A DNA stretch of 64,000 bases from Spirochaetia bacterium. Its GTDB lineage: Bacteria; Spirochaetota; Leptospiria; Turneriellales; JAOUOS01. Positions 18,255 to 26,081 of the stretch are shown one piece after another. The first letter of the stretch is position 1. The number at the start of each line of letters is the position of its first letter. Location: positions 50,820 to 114,819 of the forward strand of contig JAOUOT010000011.1 of NCBI GenBank assembly GCA_029880265.1. The letters are read 5' to 3'. A program made the position numbers and the translations under genes. Below the pieces are notes generated by a model. That model was given only the letters and a program-made list of their open reading frames with translations. It did no database searches and had not been told where the DNA came from.

Positions 18255-18841
18255 CTATTTTTATCTCCGTTGAATTTATTGATTATTTCAGCTATCTCAA
18301 TTGGTTCTTCAATTCGATCAGGTTCGCATATCTCAAGGGCGCTTTCGGGCATGGTTGGCGACAGGGCCGAAGACGGTTTTTGAATAATCGTTGTTCCCCC
18401 GCGTTTTTGAATATGGCAAAGACCAAAAGCGCCGTCACGGTTGGCGCCCGAAAGAAGAATGCCGAGTAGCTCTGAACCAAATACATCTGACGCCGATTCA
18501 AAAAAAAGATCAATTGAGGGAAGATTATAATTAATGGCTTCGTCAAGATAGAGTATGAATCGGCTGCGATTTTCCAGAAGCAGGTGGTATCCTCCCGGAG
18601 CAAAATAAAGAATTCCTGAAGATATTTCTTCGTTATCGCTGATTTCTTTAACTTTCATTGTTGTATATTTTGACAAATATTCTACCATAGCCTCTTCTTT
18701 AGAGTCACGATTGCGGTGAAAAACAGCCGCAATCGGTATGCTGCATTCTTTCGAAAGATTACTTAATATCTCTTTCATGGCTTCAAGCGCTCCGTAAGAG
18801 CCGCCTACGGCAATCAGTTTTATTTCATTTCGCTCAACCAC
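18251..18841 (-). CDS. cheB: CheB-type methylesterase, catalytic domain only
   Basis: Removes methyl groups from, and deamidates, chemoreceptor glutamates. Only the catalytic domain is present (196 residues); the receiver domain of classical CheB is missing. The catalytic triad can be seen as S15 in V-G-G-S-Y-G-A, H42 in V-F-H-R-N, and D136 in S-G-A-N-R-D-G-A. I chose the GTG at 18841, which overlaps the cheR stop (GTGGTTGA), over the longer frame starting at 18931 that would run almost 100 bases into cheR. Without a receiver, its activity may be set by contact with the neighbouring hybrid kinase. Confidence 0.88.
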   Translation of the reverse strand: MVERNEIKLIAVGGSYGALEAMKEILSNLSKECSIPIAAVFHRNRDSKEEAMVEYLSKYTTMKVKEISDNEEISSGILYFAPGGYHLLLENRSRFILYLDEAINYNLPSIDLFFESASDVFGSELLGILLSGANRDGAFGLCHIQKRGGTTIIQKPSSALSPTMPESALEICEPDRIEEPIEIAEIINKFNGDKNR

Positions 18842-19691
18842 TGCTCGCCTTTTTATATATGGGATATTCGGGAGATACTTTCTCAAAAAAAGAACCCAGC
18901 ATTTTATCGGGAACCTTTTCTTTGACGCCAATCGCCAGATAGCCGCCTAAAACCAGAGAATCGTACAACAGCTGAAATATTTTTTCCTGAGACGCGGCAT
19001 TAAAATAAATTAATACATTCGAGCATATGATAAGCTGGGCCTCGATAAAACTCTGATCCTGCAGCAGATTGTGTTCAAAAAAAGAGATCGATTTACGCAG
19101 TTCTTCGTTAAAAATCAGACTATTATAATTAGAATGGTAGTAATCGCTCAGACGCCCCTGCCCCCCGCTTTCAATATAATGTTTTTCATTTTTTAAAAGT
19201 TCATCTTCATGGTAGACTCCCTCTTTTGCCAGAGCAATGGCCCGCGAGCTTACATCTGTGGCATAGATTGAAGTTCTGCGCAAAAGATCGCACTCAGCGA
19301 TAAGAATTGCCAGCGAATATGGCTCTTCTCCTGTCGCGCAGCCCGCCGACCAGATATTTACCAGCGGAAAGGTTTTAAGATATGGTATGATCTCACTTCT
19401 GATATATTTAAATACCCCCGGGTCGCGAAATATTTCGGTAACGTTTACGCTGACAGCATCTACAAAAGATTGAAAGGCAATTTGATCATGAATAAGAAGA
19501 GGAATCAGTTCAGAAATCTCTTTTTTACCCGAATCGTTTAGAAATTTTAAAATGCGCCGTTTGAGAATGGCCTGTTTATATTCTAAAAAACTAAAACCGT
19601 ACTTAGTCTGAATCGCGCTTATAAGCAGCGAGATTTCCATGTCTGAATGATCTTTTTCGTGATCTTCAGCTTTCAGAATATCATGATTCAT
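18834..19691 (-). CDS. cheR: CheR-type methyltransferase
   Basis: S-adenosylmethionine-dependent methylation of glutamates on a receptor or sensor. The 285-residue protein has the N-terminal helical CheR domain (F-L-E-Y-K-Q-A-I-L-K-R-R), the substrate-contact segment N-V-T-E-I-F-R-D-P, and the AdoMet site I-W-S-A-G-C-A-T-G-E-E-P-Y-S followed by I-Y-A-T-D-V. First gene of the signalling operon; its last eight bases contain the GTG start of cheB. No methyl-accepting receptor is encoded in the window, so the substrate could be the hybrid kinase or a distant receptor. Confidence 0.94.
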   Translation of the reverse strand: MNHDILKAEDHEKDHSDMEISLLISAIQTKYGFSFLEYKQAILKRRILKFLNDSGKKEISELIPLLIHDQIAFQSFVDAVSVNVTEIFRDPGVFKYIRSEIIPYLKTFPLVNIWSAGCATGEEPYSLAILIAECDLLRRTSIYATDVSSRAIALAKEGVYHEDELLKNEKHYIESGGQGRLSDYYHSNYNSLIFNEELRKSISFFEHNLLQDQSFIEAQLIICSNVLIYFNAASQEKIFQLLYDSLVLGGYLAIGVKEKVPDKMLGSFFEKVSPEYPIYKKASSG

Positions 19692-19932
19692 AAATTTTTT
19701 TATTTAATTTGAAATACCAATCTTCTTGAACATTGTTGCGGTTCTTAACTTTATTAAATATTGAAAACAATCTAACAAAATTGAGAAAAAAGGTCTAATA
19801 TAAATATCGATTTAGGAAATTGTTTACGTTCAGATTGAATATTTATTTAAGTTTTGAAATAAAACACCCGTAACGATACATAAAATTAAAATCATATCAT
19901 CTCTACACATTTCTGTTGTCAGCAGATCGCGC
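19692..19932. other. divergent intergenic region between cheR and the cobalamin riboswitch
   Basis: AT-rich spacer of 241 bases. It must hold the promoter of the minus-strand signalling operon. I see no gene, repeat or hairpin that stands out. Confidence 0.5.
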
Positions 19933-19961
19933 TTGACAAACTGATCAATATGATATATATG
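19933..19961 (+). promoter_or_regulatory. probable sigma-70 promoter of the corrin operon
   Basis: TTGACA at 19933-19938 matches the -35 consensus exactly. TATATG at 19956-19961 gives a 17-base spacer; TATATA at 19954-19959 preceded by TG gives an extended -10 with a 15-base spacer. Transcription would begin near 19966, just before the riboswitch P1 stem. Confidence 0.6.
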
Positions 19962-19965
19962 GAGA

Positions 19966-20157
19966 CATTGAATTTGAGGAAGTGAGGCGAAAATCCTCCG
20001 CTGCCCCGCAGCCGTAAAAGGGAACGAAAGCTCAAGTTAAGCCACTGTTTTTATGAAATTTTATTTTCAGCGCCGAAGGCGCTGAAAATAAAAAAATAAA
20101 ATAAAATGGGAAGGCGGGCAAGTAGGCGGCCCTTTAAGCCGGAATACCGATTCAATA
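19966..20157 (+). ncRNA. cobalamin riboswitch
   Basis: A B12-binding leader RNA. The conserved core is clear: GAGGCGAAAATCCTCC, then GCTGCCCCGCAGCCGTAA (near 20000-20020), GGGAACGAAAG, AAGCCACTG (20039-20047), a long variable hairpin with 15-base perfect arms (about 20060-20092), GGGAAGGCGGGCAAGTAGG and the B12 box region GCCGGAATACC ending near 20148. The closing P1 stem pairs ATTGAAT (19967-19973) with ATTCAAT (20150-20156). There is no poly-U terminator after it, so repression more likely works by hiding the ribosome site GAGGGAG at about 20166-20172. Confidence 0.93.
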
Positions 20158-20178
20158 TAAATCTCGAGGGAGAGTCAG

Positions 20179-20256
20179 ATGAAATATTTTCAAAAAAGCG
20201 AAAATCGCAATTTAAACCAATTTGTACATATTAAATTCATCTGCGTATGCAGATGA
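20179..20256 (+). CDS. 25-residue leader peptide ORF between riboswitch and corrin operon
   Basis: A short ORF, M-K-Y-F-Q-K-S-E-N-R-N-L and on to I-C-V-C-R, with a good ribosome site (GAGGGAGAG) spaced normally from its ATG. It stops at TGA that overlaps the ATG at 20253 (ATGA), the likely start of the cbiX-cbiC gene. The downstream gene has no Shine-Dalgarno of its own. So the only visible ribosome entry after the riboswitch is for this ORF, and it would hand ribosomes on to cbiX-cbiC. The peptide has no family resemblance that I know. Expression is inferred, not shown. Confidence 0.6.
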   Translation: MKYFQKSENRNLNQFVHIKFICVCR

Positions 20257-21239
20257 AAAAAGCCGTATTGATCCTGGCGCACGGCAGCCGAAGAAAAGAA
20301 GCCAACGAACAGGTTATCGTCATGGCCAAGCGCCTTGCGAAAGCCTTAAGCGGCGCAAAAGTAAAAGCCGCTTTTATGGAGCAGGCCGAGCCTTCTATTC
20401 CCGACGCCGTAAACAGTCTTGTTAAAGACGGCGTGTCTGAAATGATTGTTTTTCCTTATTTTTTAGTAAAAGGCGTTCACACCACAACCGATATTCCCGA
20501 GCTTCTTGAAGAATGCGCGAAATCGGCGGCGCACAAAATTACTTTTAAGATGTTTGACCCAATCGGTTCAAACCCCGGTATTTTTAATTTCATTCGAGAT
20601 TTGATTTTTGAAGAATTTATAAGCGAAGACTTTGCCGATGTACATCCGAGTAAAATTGAAGATAAAAGCTTTGAAATGATTGAAAACGAACTTGAAGAAG
20701 GCGCAATTTCTGAAGAGCAGAAATTTATTACAAAAAGGGTCATTCATACAACCGGCGATTTTGATTTTATAAGAACCATGCGCTTTCATGAGAAAGCCAT
20801 CGAAGCGGGCATAAAAGCTGTAACAGAAAAAGTTCCTATTTATACCGATGTCAGCATGGTATCGTCGGGAATCAATAAAAAACACGGTCATGAAGTAAAC
20901 TGCGCGTTATATGAAAAAGAGACTGAAGCGATTTCAAAAGAAAAAGGCATTACAAAAACAGAAGCCTCTTTTATAAACTTGGGCCCGAAATTAAACGGAG
21001 CCATTGTCGCTGTGGGCAACGCTCCTACGGCGCTTAGGCGTCTGGTTTTGATGATTCGAAATAATGAAATAAAACCGGCACTGGTTGTAGGCATTCCCGT
21101 TGGCTTTGTCAACGCGGCAGAGTCTAAAAAAATGCTGATGAACACAGATGCTCCTTATATAACATGTATAGGAAGACGCGGAGGCAGTACAATCGCCGCC
21201 GCCATAGTAAACGCATTCATAAAAAAAGTATATGGATGA
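20253..21239 (+). CDS. cbiXC: CbiX-CbiC fusion: sirohydrochlorin cobaltochelatase and cobalt-precorrin-8 methylmutase
   Basis: Two enzymes of the anaerobic B12 pathway in one chain. Residues 1-120 are a short CbiX, with L-I-L-A-H-G-S-R-R-K-E-A-N bearing the metal-site His; it inserts cobalt in sirohydrochlorin. From about 125 on is CbiC, which moves a methyl group from C11 to C12 to give cobyrinate: Y-T-D-V-S-M-V-S-S-G-I, G-N-A-P-T-A-L-R-R-L, G-I-P-V-G-F-V-N-A-A-E-S and C-I-G-R-R-G-G-S. I prefer the ATG at 20253, coupled to the leader ORF, over the ATG at 20247. The two enzymes catalyse the first cobalt-dependent and a late step, so the fusion does not join consecutive reactions. Confidence 0.93.
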   Translation: MKKAVLILAHGSRRKEANEQVIVMAKRLAKALSGAKVKAAFMEQAEPSIPDAVNSLVKDGVSEMIVFPYFLVKGVHTTTDIPELLEECAKSAAHKITFKMFDPIGSNPGIFNFIRDLIFEEFISEDFADVHPSKIEDKSFEMIENELEEGAISEEQKFITKRVIHTTGDFDFIRTMRFHEKAIEAGIKAVTEKVPIYTDVSMVSSGINKKHGHEVNCALYEKETEAISKEKGITKTEASFINLGPKLNGAIVAVGNAPTALRRLVLMIRNNEIKPALVVGIPVGFVNAAESKKMLMNTDAPYITCIGRRGGSTIAAAIVNAFIKKVYG

Positions 21240-21244
21240 TTTTA

Positions 21245-21391
21245 GATTTGGGGTTGTGTAAAAAGACGCCTCGATACAATTTATACGCTGGTCATTGAGT
21301 GAAAATGGCTTTTTTCTTTTAGAAAAAGCCATTTTTGTATCGTTGCGGCGTATAAATCACTCGGCGACCATCTTTTTACACAATCCTAAAA
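21245..21391. repeat. 147-bp inverted-repeat element with permuted inner blocks
   Basis: Ends GGGTTGTGTAAAAAGA (21251-21266) and TCTTTTTACACAATCC (21371-21386) are inverted repeats, 15 of 16 matching. The centre is a strong hairpin, AAAATGGCTTTTTTCT with AGAAAAAGCCATTTTT (21302-21336). Between ends and centre, three blocks on the left (CGATACAA, ATTTATACGC, GGTCATTGAGTG) recur on the right as reverse complements but in the same left-to-right order, so they cannot all pair at once. It could be a terminator or attenuator, or a small non-coding mobile element. Confidence 0.7.
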
Positions 21392-21409
21392 AAATAACAA
21401 GGAGAAAAT

Positions 21410-22054
21410 ATGCACATTGAACCGGGAACGATATCGCCAGTTAAGGCGATGGCGGCAAACGCCGCGGCGTCGGGTGTTTTTATGTATTATGCCCGATTTT
21501 TGATTAAAAATCCAGTATTGCTGATAAAAGGTCTGCTTGCGGCCGTCTTTTTTTCGGTGTTTATGCAGGCTTACCATATGCCCGTGGGAGCCTCTGAGCT
21601 TCACTTTTTAGGGGCGACTGCCATTTATCTAACGCTTGGTTTTATACCAACATTATTCGGTTTTATGGCCGGGCTTTTGCTGCAGGGGCTTTTATTTGAG
21701 CAGAGAGATTTAATTCATCTTGCGGTAAATTCGCTTTCGCTGGTATTGCCTTTGATTACGGCGCATTTTACGCTGGGTAAAAAACTTTTTCAAAACACAG
21801 AAGATAAACTTTCTTTTAAGAAAGTCATCAAGTTTGACGCGGCATTTTACGCGGGCGTAACGACAATGGTGGGTTTTTGGCTTTTTATCGGCGAAGTACA
21901 AACGTCGCTTGCGGCGTGGCTTACTTTTACCGCTTCTTACATTGTCATTGTGGCCATTGAGCCTTTTATAAGCATGATTTTAATAACTCTTCTTAAAAAA
22001 AGAGAAGACTCTTCTTTTGTTCAAAAGTATTTTGAGGTCATCGACGCAAAATAG
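21410..22054 (+). CDS. cbiM: CbiM-like cobalt ECF transporter substrate-capture protein
   Basis: Membrane component that binds cobalt ion for uptake. It starts M-H-I-E-P-G; in CbiM the N-terminal Met-His is the metal site. Later H-M-P-V-G-A-S-E-L-H-F-L-G-A-T-A and H-L-A-V-N-S-L-S-L follow the family pattern, with six or so hydrophobic helices in 214 residues. A clear Shine-Dalgarno (AAGGAG) precedes the ATG. No CbiN, CbiQ or CbiO gene is nearby, so the energising subunits are encoded elsewhere or the protein works alone, as some solo family members may. Position in a B12-controlled operon supports cobalt rather than nickel. Confidence 0.8.
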   Translation: MHIEPGTISPVKAMAANAAASGVFMYYARFLIKNPVLLIKGLLAAVFFSVFMQAYHMPVGASELHFLGATAIYLTLGFIPTLFGFMAGLLLQGLLFEQRDLIHLAVNSLSLVLPLITAHFTLGKKLFQNTEDKLSFKKVIKFDAAFYAGVTTMVGFWLFIGEVQTSLAAWLTFTASYIVIVAIEPFISMILITLLKKREDSSFVQKYFEVIDAK

Positions 22055-22065
22055 AAGCAAAATAA

Positions 22066-23187
22066 ATGAACGAAAGATTCGGATACACTACCGGCGCTTA
22101 CGCGGCTGCGGCCGCGAAAGCCGCTGTTTTGTTTCTTGTTCATGAAAACGATAAGTCTGCAGCAATTTTTAACGATTCGATAAACACAGAGAAAAAAAGC
22201 GTCAGGTTAAATCTTTTTAACGGAACCGGCGTAGAAATTCATTTTGAATCTATAATAAAAGAAAATAATAAAGCGGTATGCGAAGTAAAAAAACAGTCTG
22301 TCGAAGAGGCCGACGTCACCCATAACGCTTTAATTCGAGCCGAAGTTTCTTTAAGAGACGATAACGAAATTATCATAGACGGAGGTCAAGGCGTAGGCAG
22401 AGTTACAAAACCGGGTCTTAGCTTGCCCAAGGGCGAGGCGGCCATTAATACGGCGCCGAGAAAAATGATCGCTGAAAATATTCGAAATGTTACCAGCAAA
22501 GGGGTAGATGTAATTATCTCCGTTCCCGAAGGTGAAAGACTGGCGAATGAAACCACAAACGAAAGACTGGGCATCATAGGCGGCATCTCGATTCTCGGCA
22601 CGACGGGCATTATGCGTCCGAAATCTCTTGGCTCTTTTAAAAGAACCATTTTACAGAGAATAAAATATTTAAAAGAAAATAATATTAAATTTATAGCGGT
22701 AGCTCCGGGGAACATTGGCGAGGCGGCATTGCTTGAAAATTATAAAACGAAAGTTAACGAAAATATGATCGTGCAGTCGGGCGATTATCTCGGGTTTACC
22801 ATGAAAAAAGCGCTTGAAAACGATCTCGACTTTATTTTAGCCGGGCATCCGGGAAAGCTTGCCAAGGTATTAAACAATAATTTTCAAACTCATTTCAGCA
22901 GAGCGCAGGCCGCAAACGGCGCGGTCATTGAATTTGTAAAAGAAAATCTTAAACCAGAACAAATAGACGAACTGCAAGAGATGCCCACAGTAGAAGGCAT
23001 TTGCGGGTCTTTAATAAAATGGGGGCATGAAAAATTGATTTCTGATTTGGCCGAAAAAATAAGCCTTTGCGTAAAAAAATATTTAAGCGAAAAAAACCAT
23101 CCGCCTGTTATATTAATTAATAACGATAAAAAAATCATAGGCATATCTGAAAAAGGACAAGCATGGGCGGCAAAAGAATCGCGATAG
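22066..23187 (+). CDS. cbiD: cobalt-precorrin-5B C1-methyltransferase
   Basis: Methylates C1 of cobalt-precorrin-5B with S-adenosylmethionine. The family opening G-Y-T-T-G-A-Y-A-A-A-A-A-K-A-A is present; relatives usually have Cys where this has Tyr. Other marks are G-G-Q-G-V-G-R-V-T-K-P-G-L, N-T-A-P-R and S-G-D-Y-L-G-F-T. At 373 residues it is normal length. Its last 25 bases overlap the start of cbiE. Eleven bases separate it from cbiM. Confidence 0.94.
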   Translation: MNERFGYTTGAYAAAAAKAAVLFLVHENDKSAAIFNDSINTEKKSVRLNLFNGTGVEIHFESIIKENNKAVCEVKKQSVEEADVTHNALIRAEVSLRDDNEIIIDGGQGVGRVTKPGLSLPKGEAAINTAPRKMIAENIRNVTSKGVDVIISVPEGERLANETTNERLGIIGGISILGTTGIMRPKSLGSFKRTILQRIKYLKENNIKFIAVAPGNIGEAALLENYKTKVNENMIVQSGDYLGFTMKKALENDLDFILAGHPGKLAKVLNNNFQTHFSRAQAANGAVIEFVKENLKPEQIDELQEMPTVEGICGSLIKWGHEKLISDLAEKISLCVKKYLSEKNHPPVILINNDKKIIGISEKGQAWAAKESR

Positions 23188-23825
23188 GATGCGGCCCCGG
23201 CGCGCCCGATATGATTACCGTCAGGGGGCAAAACGCCATAGAAGGCGCAAAAGTCATTGCCGGCTCTAAAAAACTTTTAGAGACATTTGCCACAGACAAA
23301 GAATGCGAAAAAATAGAAATTACGGGAAGCTATGCCGATGTACTTGACGGCATTGAAGAAAAACATAAAAACAGAGACGCAGTGTTTTTAGTATCGGGCG
23401 ACCCTTTGTTTTTTAGTCTTGGCGAGGTCTTGCTTAAACGCTATGAAAAAGAACGCTTAGAATTTATACCGGGAATAAGCGCGATGCAATACGCGGCGTC
23501 TTTAGAAAAAAAATCATGGAAGAATTTACGAACGATTACCTTACACGGCGCAGAAAAAAGATATGATAACGCCGCAGAAAATGTTTCAAAAGAGTTTATT
23601 AAAGAGCTTCTTGAAAAAGAAGAGGGTTTTGTAATTTATCTTGATAAAAATAATAATTTAGGCTATGTTAAAATATTGTTAGAAGGTCTTGACACAAGCT
23701 CTCACGAGTTTTTCATCGCTTCAAATTTGTCGGTTGAAAATGAAGTCTGCCGAAAAATTGAATTAGATAAATTTGATAAAGAGCCGGAAGAGTCGTTAAG
23801 TGTTTTGATTGTTAGAAGAAATTAA
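23163..23825 (+). CDS. cbiE: cobalt-precorrin-7 C5-methyltransferase
   Basis: Tetrapyrrole methylase acting on C5. The 220-residue chain has the family's I-G-C-G-P-G-A-P-D opening, the V-S-G-D-P-L-F-F-S-L loop and the F-I-P-G-I-S-A-M-Q segment, which fits CbiE best among the sister methylases. Many genomes follow or fuse cbiE with cbiT, the C15 methylase and C12 decarboxylase; this protein ends without a CbiT domain and no cbiT follows. Starts inside the 3' end of cbiD. Confidence 0.87.
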   Translation: MGGKRIAIGCGPGAPDMITVRGQNAIEGAKVIAGSKKLLETFATDKECEKIEITGSYADVLDGIEEKHKNRDAVFLVSGDPLFFSLGEVLLKRYEKERLEFIPGISAMQYAASLEKKSWKNLRTITLHGAEKRYDNAAENVSKEFIKELLEKEEGFVIYLDKNNNLGYVKILLEGLDTSSHEFFIASNLSVENEVCRKIELDKFDKEPEESLSVLIVRRN

Positions 23826-23827
23826 TT

Positions 23828-24547
23828 ATGAAAAATGAAAAAATATTATACGGCATAGGCATCGGGCCGGGCGAGCCCGACCTTATTACGCTTCGCGGCA
23901 GAAATATCATAGAAAAGGCCGAGTGTATTTTTGTGCCGAAATCGTCAGACAAAGAAGCTTCTCTCGCGAAAGAAATTGTATCGGCTCTTGATGTGGGCGA
24001 AAAAAAATGGATTGAAATTCATTTTCCCATGACGGGCGACGAGAAACTTTTAAATGAAAAATATAAAGACGCAGCAGACTTGATTATAAAAGAAATGAGG
24101 AATCTTAAAACAGCGGCTTATTTAACGCTTGGCGATACGCTTTTATACAGTACTTTTATTTATCTTGCCAGAGCCTTAAACGAAGCGACAGACGAAATCA
24201 AGATTGAAACCGTCCCCGGCATAACAACGGCTTCGGCTGCGGCCGCTAAATTCAATTTTCCGCTTGCCGAGAAAAAAGAAAAAGTATTGATTGCGGCCCT
24301 GCCCGATACGACCGATGAAATGAAAAAAATGATCGCAGAAAACGATACCGTTATTTTTTATAAGGCCTCAAAACATCTGCCAGATTTATTTGATGTTATA
24401 GAACAGATGAACCTTTCAAACTCTTCGGTATTCTGCAGCCGCCTTGGTCTTGAAGACGAAAAGCTGATTGATGGCAGATTTGAGCCGTTTGTTTTGCCCG
24501 AAGGAAAAAACTATCTTTCAACCGTTATCATAAGGAGAAAACCATGA
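23828..24547 (+). CDS. cbiL: cobalt-factor II C20-methyltransferase
   Basis: Tetrapyrrole methylase that methylates C20 of cobalt-factor II. It opens Y-G-I-G-I-G-P-G-E-P-D-L-I-T-L-R-G and has the C-I-F-V-P-K-S segment and the L-T-L-G-D-T-L-L-Y-S-T-F loop typical of the CbiL/CobI group, with V-P-G-I-T-T-A-S further on. Length 239 residues. Two bases after cbiE, and its stop overlaps the cbiF start by four bases (ATGA). Confidence 0.93.
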   Translation: MKNEKILYGIGIGPGEPDLITLRGRNIIEKAECIFVPKSSDKEASLAKEIVSALDVGEKKWIEIHFPMTGDEKLLNEKYKDAADLIIKEMRNLKTAAYLTLGDTLLYSTFIYLARALNEATDEIKIETVPGITTASAAAAKFNFPLAEKKEKVLIAALPDTTDEMKKMIAENDTVIFYKASKHLPDLFDVIEQMNLSNSSVFCSRLGLEDEKLIDGRFEPFVLPEGKNYLSTVIIRRKP

Positions 24548-25299
24548 AGGTTACTTTCATAGGCGCAGGTCCCGGAGATCCGAAGCTTATTACCTTAAAA
24601 GCCGTTGAAGCAATTAAAGAGGCCCCTATGATAATTTACGCGGGCTCTTTAATCAACCCTGAAATATTAAATTACGCCGAATGCGCCAAAGAGACACAAG
24701 AAATACACGATTCGGCGTCTTTAAGTCTTGACGATATGAAAATTCTTTTTCAAAAAGCAAAAGATAAAAACTGGAACGTGGCGCGTCTTCAAAGCGGCGA
24801 CCCTTCTTATTTTGGCGCCATTAACGAGCAGATGGCAATTTTAGACGACCTTGAGATTTCTTATTCTGTCATACCCGGCGTAAGCTCTATGCAGGCCGCA
24901 GCCGCCGCTCTTAAAACGCAGTACACCGTGCCCGGCATATGCCAGACGGTAACCATAACAAGAATTGCCGGCCAGACCCCGGTGCCTGAAAAAGAGGACC
25001 TTGAAAAAATTGCAGCCGTAAACCCCACTCTGGTTTTATTTTTATCGGCCGGCAAACTGAAAGAAGCCGTCGAGAAGCTGATTAAACATTATAAAAGCGA
25101 AACTCCCGTTGCCGTAGTTTACCGCGTAAGCTGGCCCGACGAAAAGATCATACGCGGCAGCCTTGATACAATTTTAGATTTAATGAAAAGTGAAAACATA
25201 ACGCAAAGCGCTCTTATTATTGTAGGCGAAGCTTTAAGCAAACCTGAAAAAAAATCGCTTCTTTATGATAAAAATTTCAAACACCAGTTTCGAACATGA
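24544..25299 (+). CDS. cbiF: cobalt-precorrin-4 C11-methyltransferase
   Basis: Tetrapyrrole methylase acting on C11. Diagnostic are V-T-F-I-G-A-G-P-G-D-P-K-L-I-T, I-I-Y-A-G-S-L-I-N-P, the L-Q-S-G-D-P-S-Y-F-G-A-I loop and V-I-P-G-V-S-S-M-Q-A-A-A-A, followed by T-R-I-A-G-Q-T-P-V-P. Length 251 residues. Overlaps both cbiL and cbiG by four bases, the pattern of tight translational coupling. Confidence 0.96.
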   Translation: MKVTFIGAGPGDPKLITLKAVEAIKEAPMIIYAGSLINPEILNYAECAKETQEIHDSASLSLDDMKILFQKAKDKNWNVARLQSGDPSYFGAINEQMAILDDLEISYSVIPGVSSMQAAAAALKTQYTVPGICQTVTITRIAGQTPVPEKEDLEKIAAVNPTLVLFLSAGKLKEAVEKLIKHYKSETPVAVVYRVSWPDEKIIRGSLDTILDLMKSENITQSALIIVGEALSKPEKKSLLYDKNFKHQFRT

Positions 25300-26081
25300 A
25301 AACAGCCGTTATTGCCATAACACAAGCAGGCTTAAAGGTTGCGGCTAAATTGGCCGTGCATCTTGACGTCGACTTGTACATCCCCGATAAGGCAGAGATG
25401 AATATTGCGGATGTAATGATTCATGAAAGATACACCGGCTCGACAAAAGAACTGACAAAAAATATATGGAAAAACTATGACGCGTTTATTTTTATCATGT
25501 CGCTTGGTATTGTAAACAGAATCATATCGGGTCTTATCAAAGATAAATTATCCGACCCCGCCGTTGTTGTAATAGACGAAATGGGACGCTACGTAATAAG
25601 CGCCCTTTCAGGGCACGAAGGCGGGGCAAACAAGCTTGCCGAAAAAGCCGCTCTTATATGCCGGGGAGATTTTGTCGTAACAACCGGCAGCGAGGCGAAT
25701 AAAACTCTAATCGCGGGAATGGGTTGTAAAAGAGGAACATCGGCCCAGACGCTTGAAGAATCTCTTTTAAGCGCGTTAAAAAAAATAAACAGATCTGTCG
25801 ACGAGCTTCGCCTTATCGCAAGCGTTGAAGATAAAGAAGACGAAGAAGGTTTTTACAGACTTTCAGAAAAATTAAACGTGCCGCTTAAATTTATCGGCAA
25901 AGAACTTATTTCTCAAGTAGAAGAGAATTTTCAGGGTTCAACATTCGTAAAAAAAACATTGGGCGTATCTGCCGTGGCAGAGCCATGCGCCATTTTAGGA
26001 GGGTTCAGATGCAAAATAATACTGCCGAAAACAACACACAAAGAGACGACGACGGCCATCGCCGAAGAAAGCTTTATATAA
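25296..26081 (+). CDS. cbiG: cobalt-precorrin-5A hydrolase
   Basis: Opens the delta-lactone of cobalt-precorrin-5A and releases acetaldehyde in ring contraction. At 261 residues it is shorter than many CbiG proteins (about 350) but keeps the central region L-S-G-H-E-G-G-A-N-K-L-A and G-C-K-R-G-T-S and the C-terminal V-S-A-V-A-E-P-C-A-I-L. The N-terminal region is short. The last 73 bases overlap the cbiH coding sequence. Confidence 0.92.
   Translation: MKTAVIAITQAGLKVAAKLAVHLDVDLYIPDKAEMNIADVMIHERYTGSTKELTKNIWKNYDAFIFIMSLGIVNRIISGLIKDKLSDPAVVVIDEMGRYVISALSGHEGGANKLAEKAALICRGDFVVTTGSEANKTLIAGMGCKRGTSAQTLEESLLSALKKINRSVDELRLIASVEDKEDEEGFYRLSEKLNVPLKFIGKELISQVEENFQGSTFVKKTLGVSAVAEPCAILGGFRCKIILPKTTHKETTTAIAEESFI

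Noticed and set aside
18842..18931. Longer start for cheB inside cheR
   Set aside because: The GTG at 18841 overlaps the cheR stop and begins just before the conserved catalytic fold; the extension has no counterpart in the family.
20222..20425. 67-codon frame at the start of cbiX-cbiC
   Set aside because: Out of frame with the chelatase, basic and without pattern; the overlapping enzyme is certain.
21245..21391. A second cobalamin riboswitch upstream of cbiM
   Set aside because: The GCTGCCCCGCA core and GCCACTG are absent, although the place would suit one.
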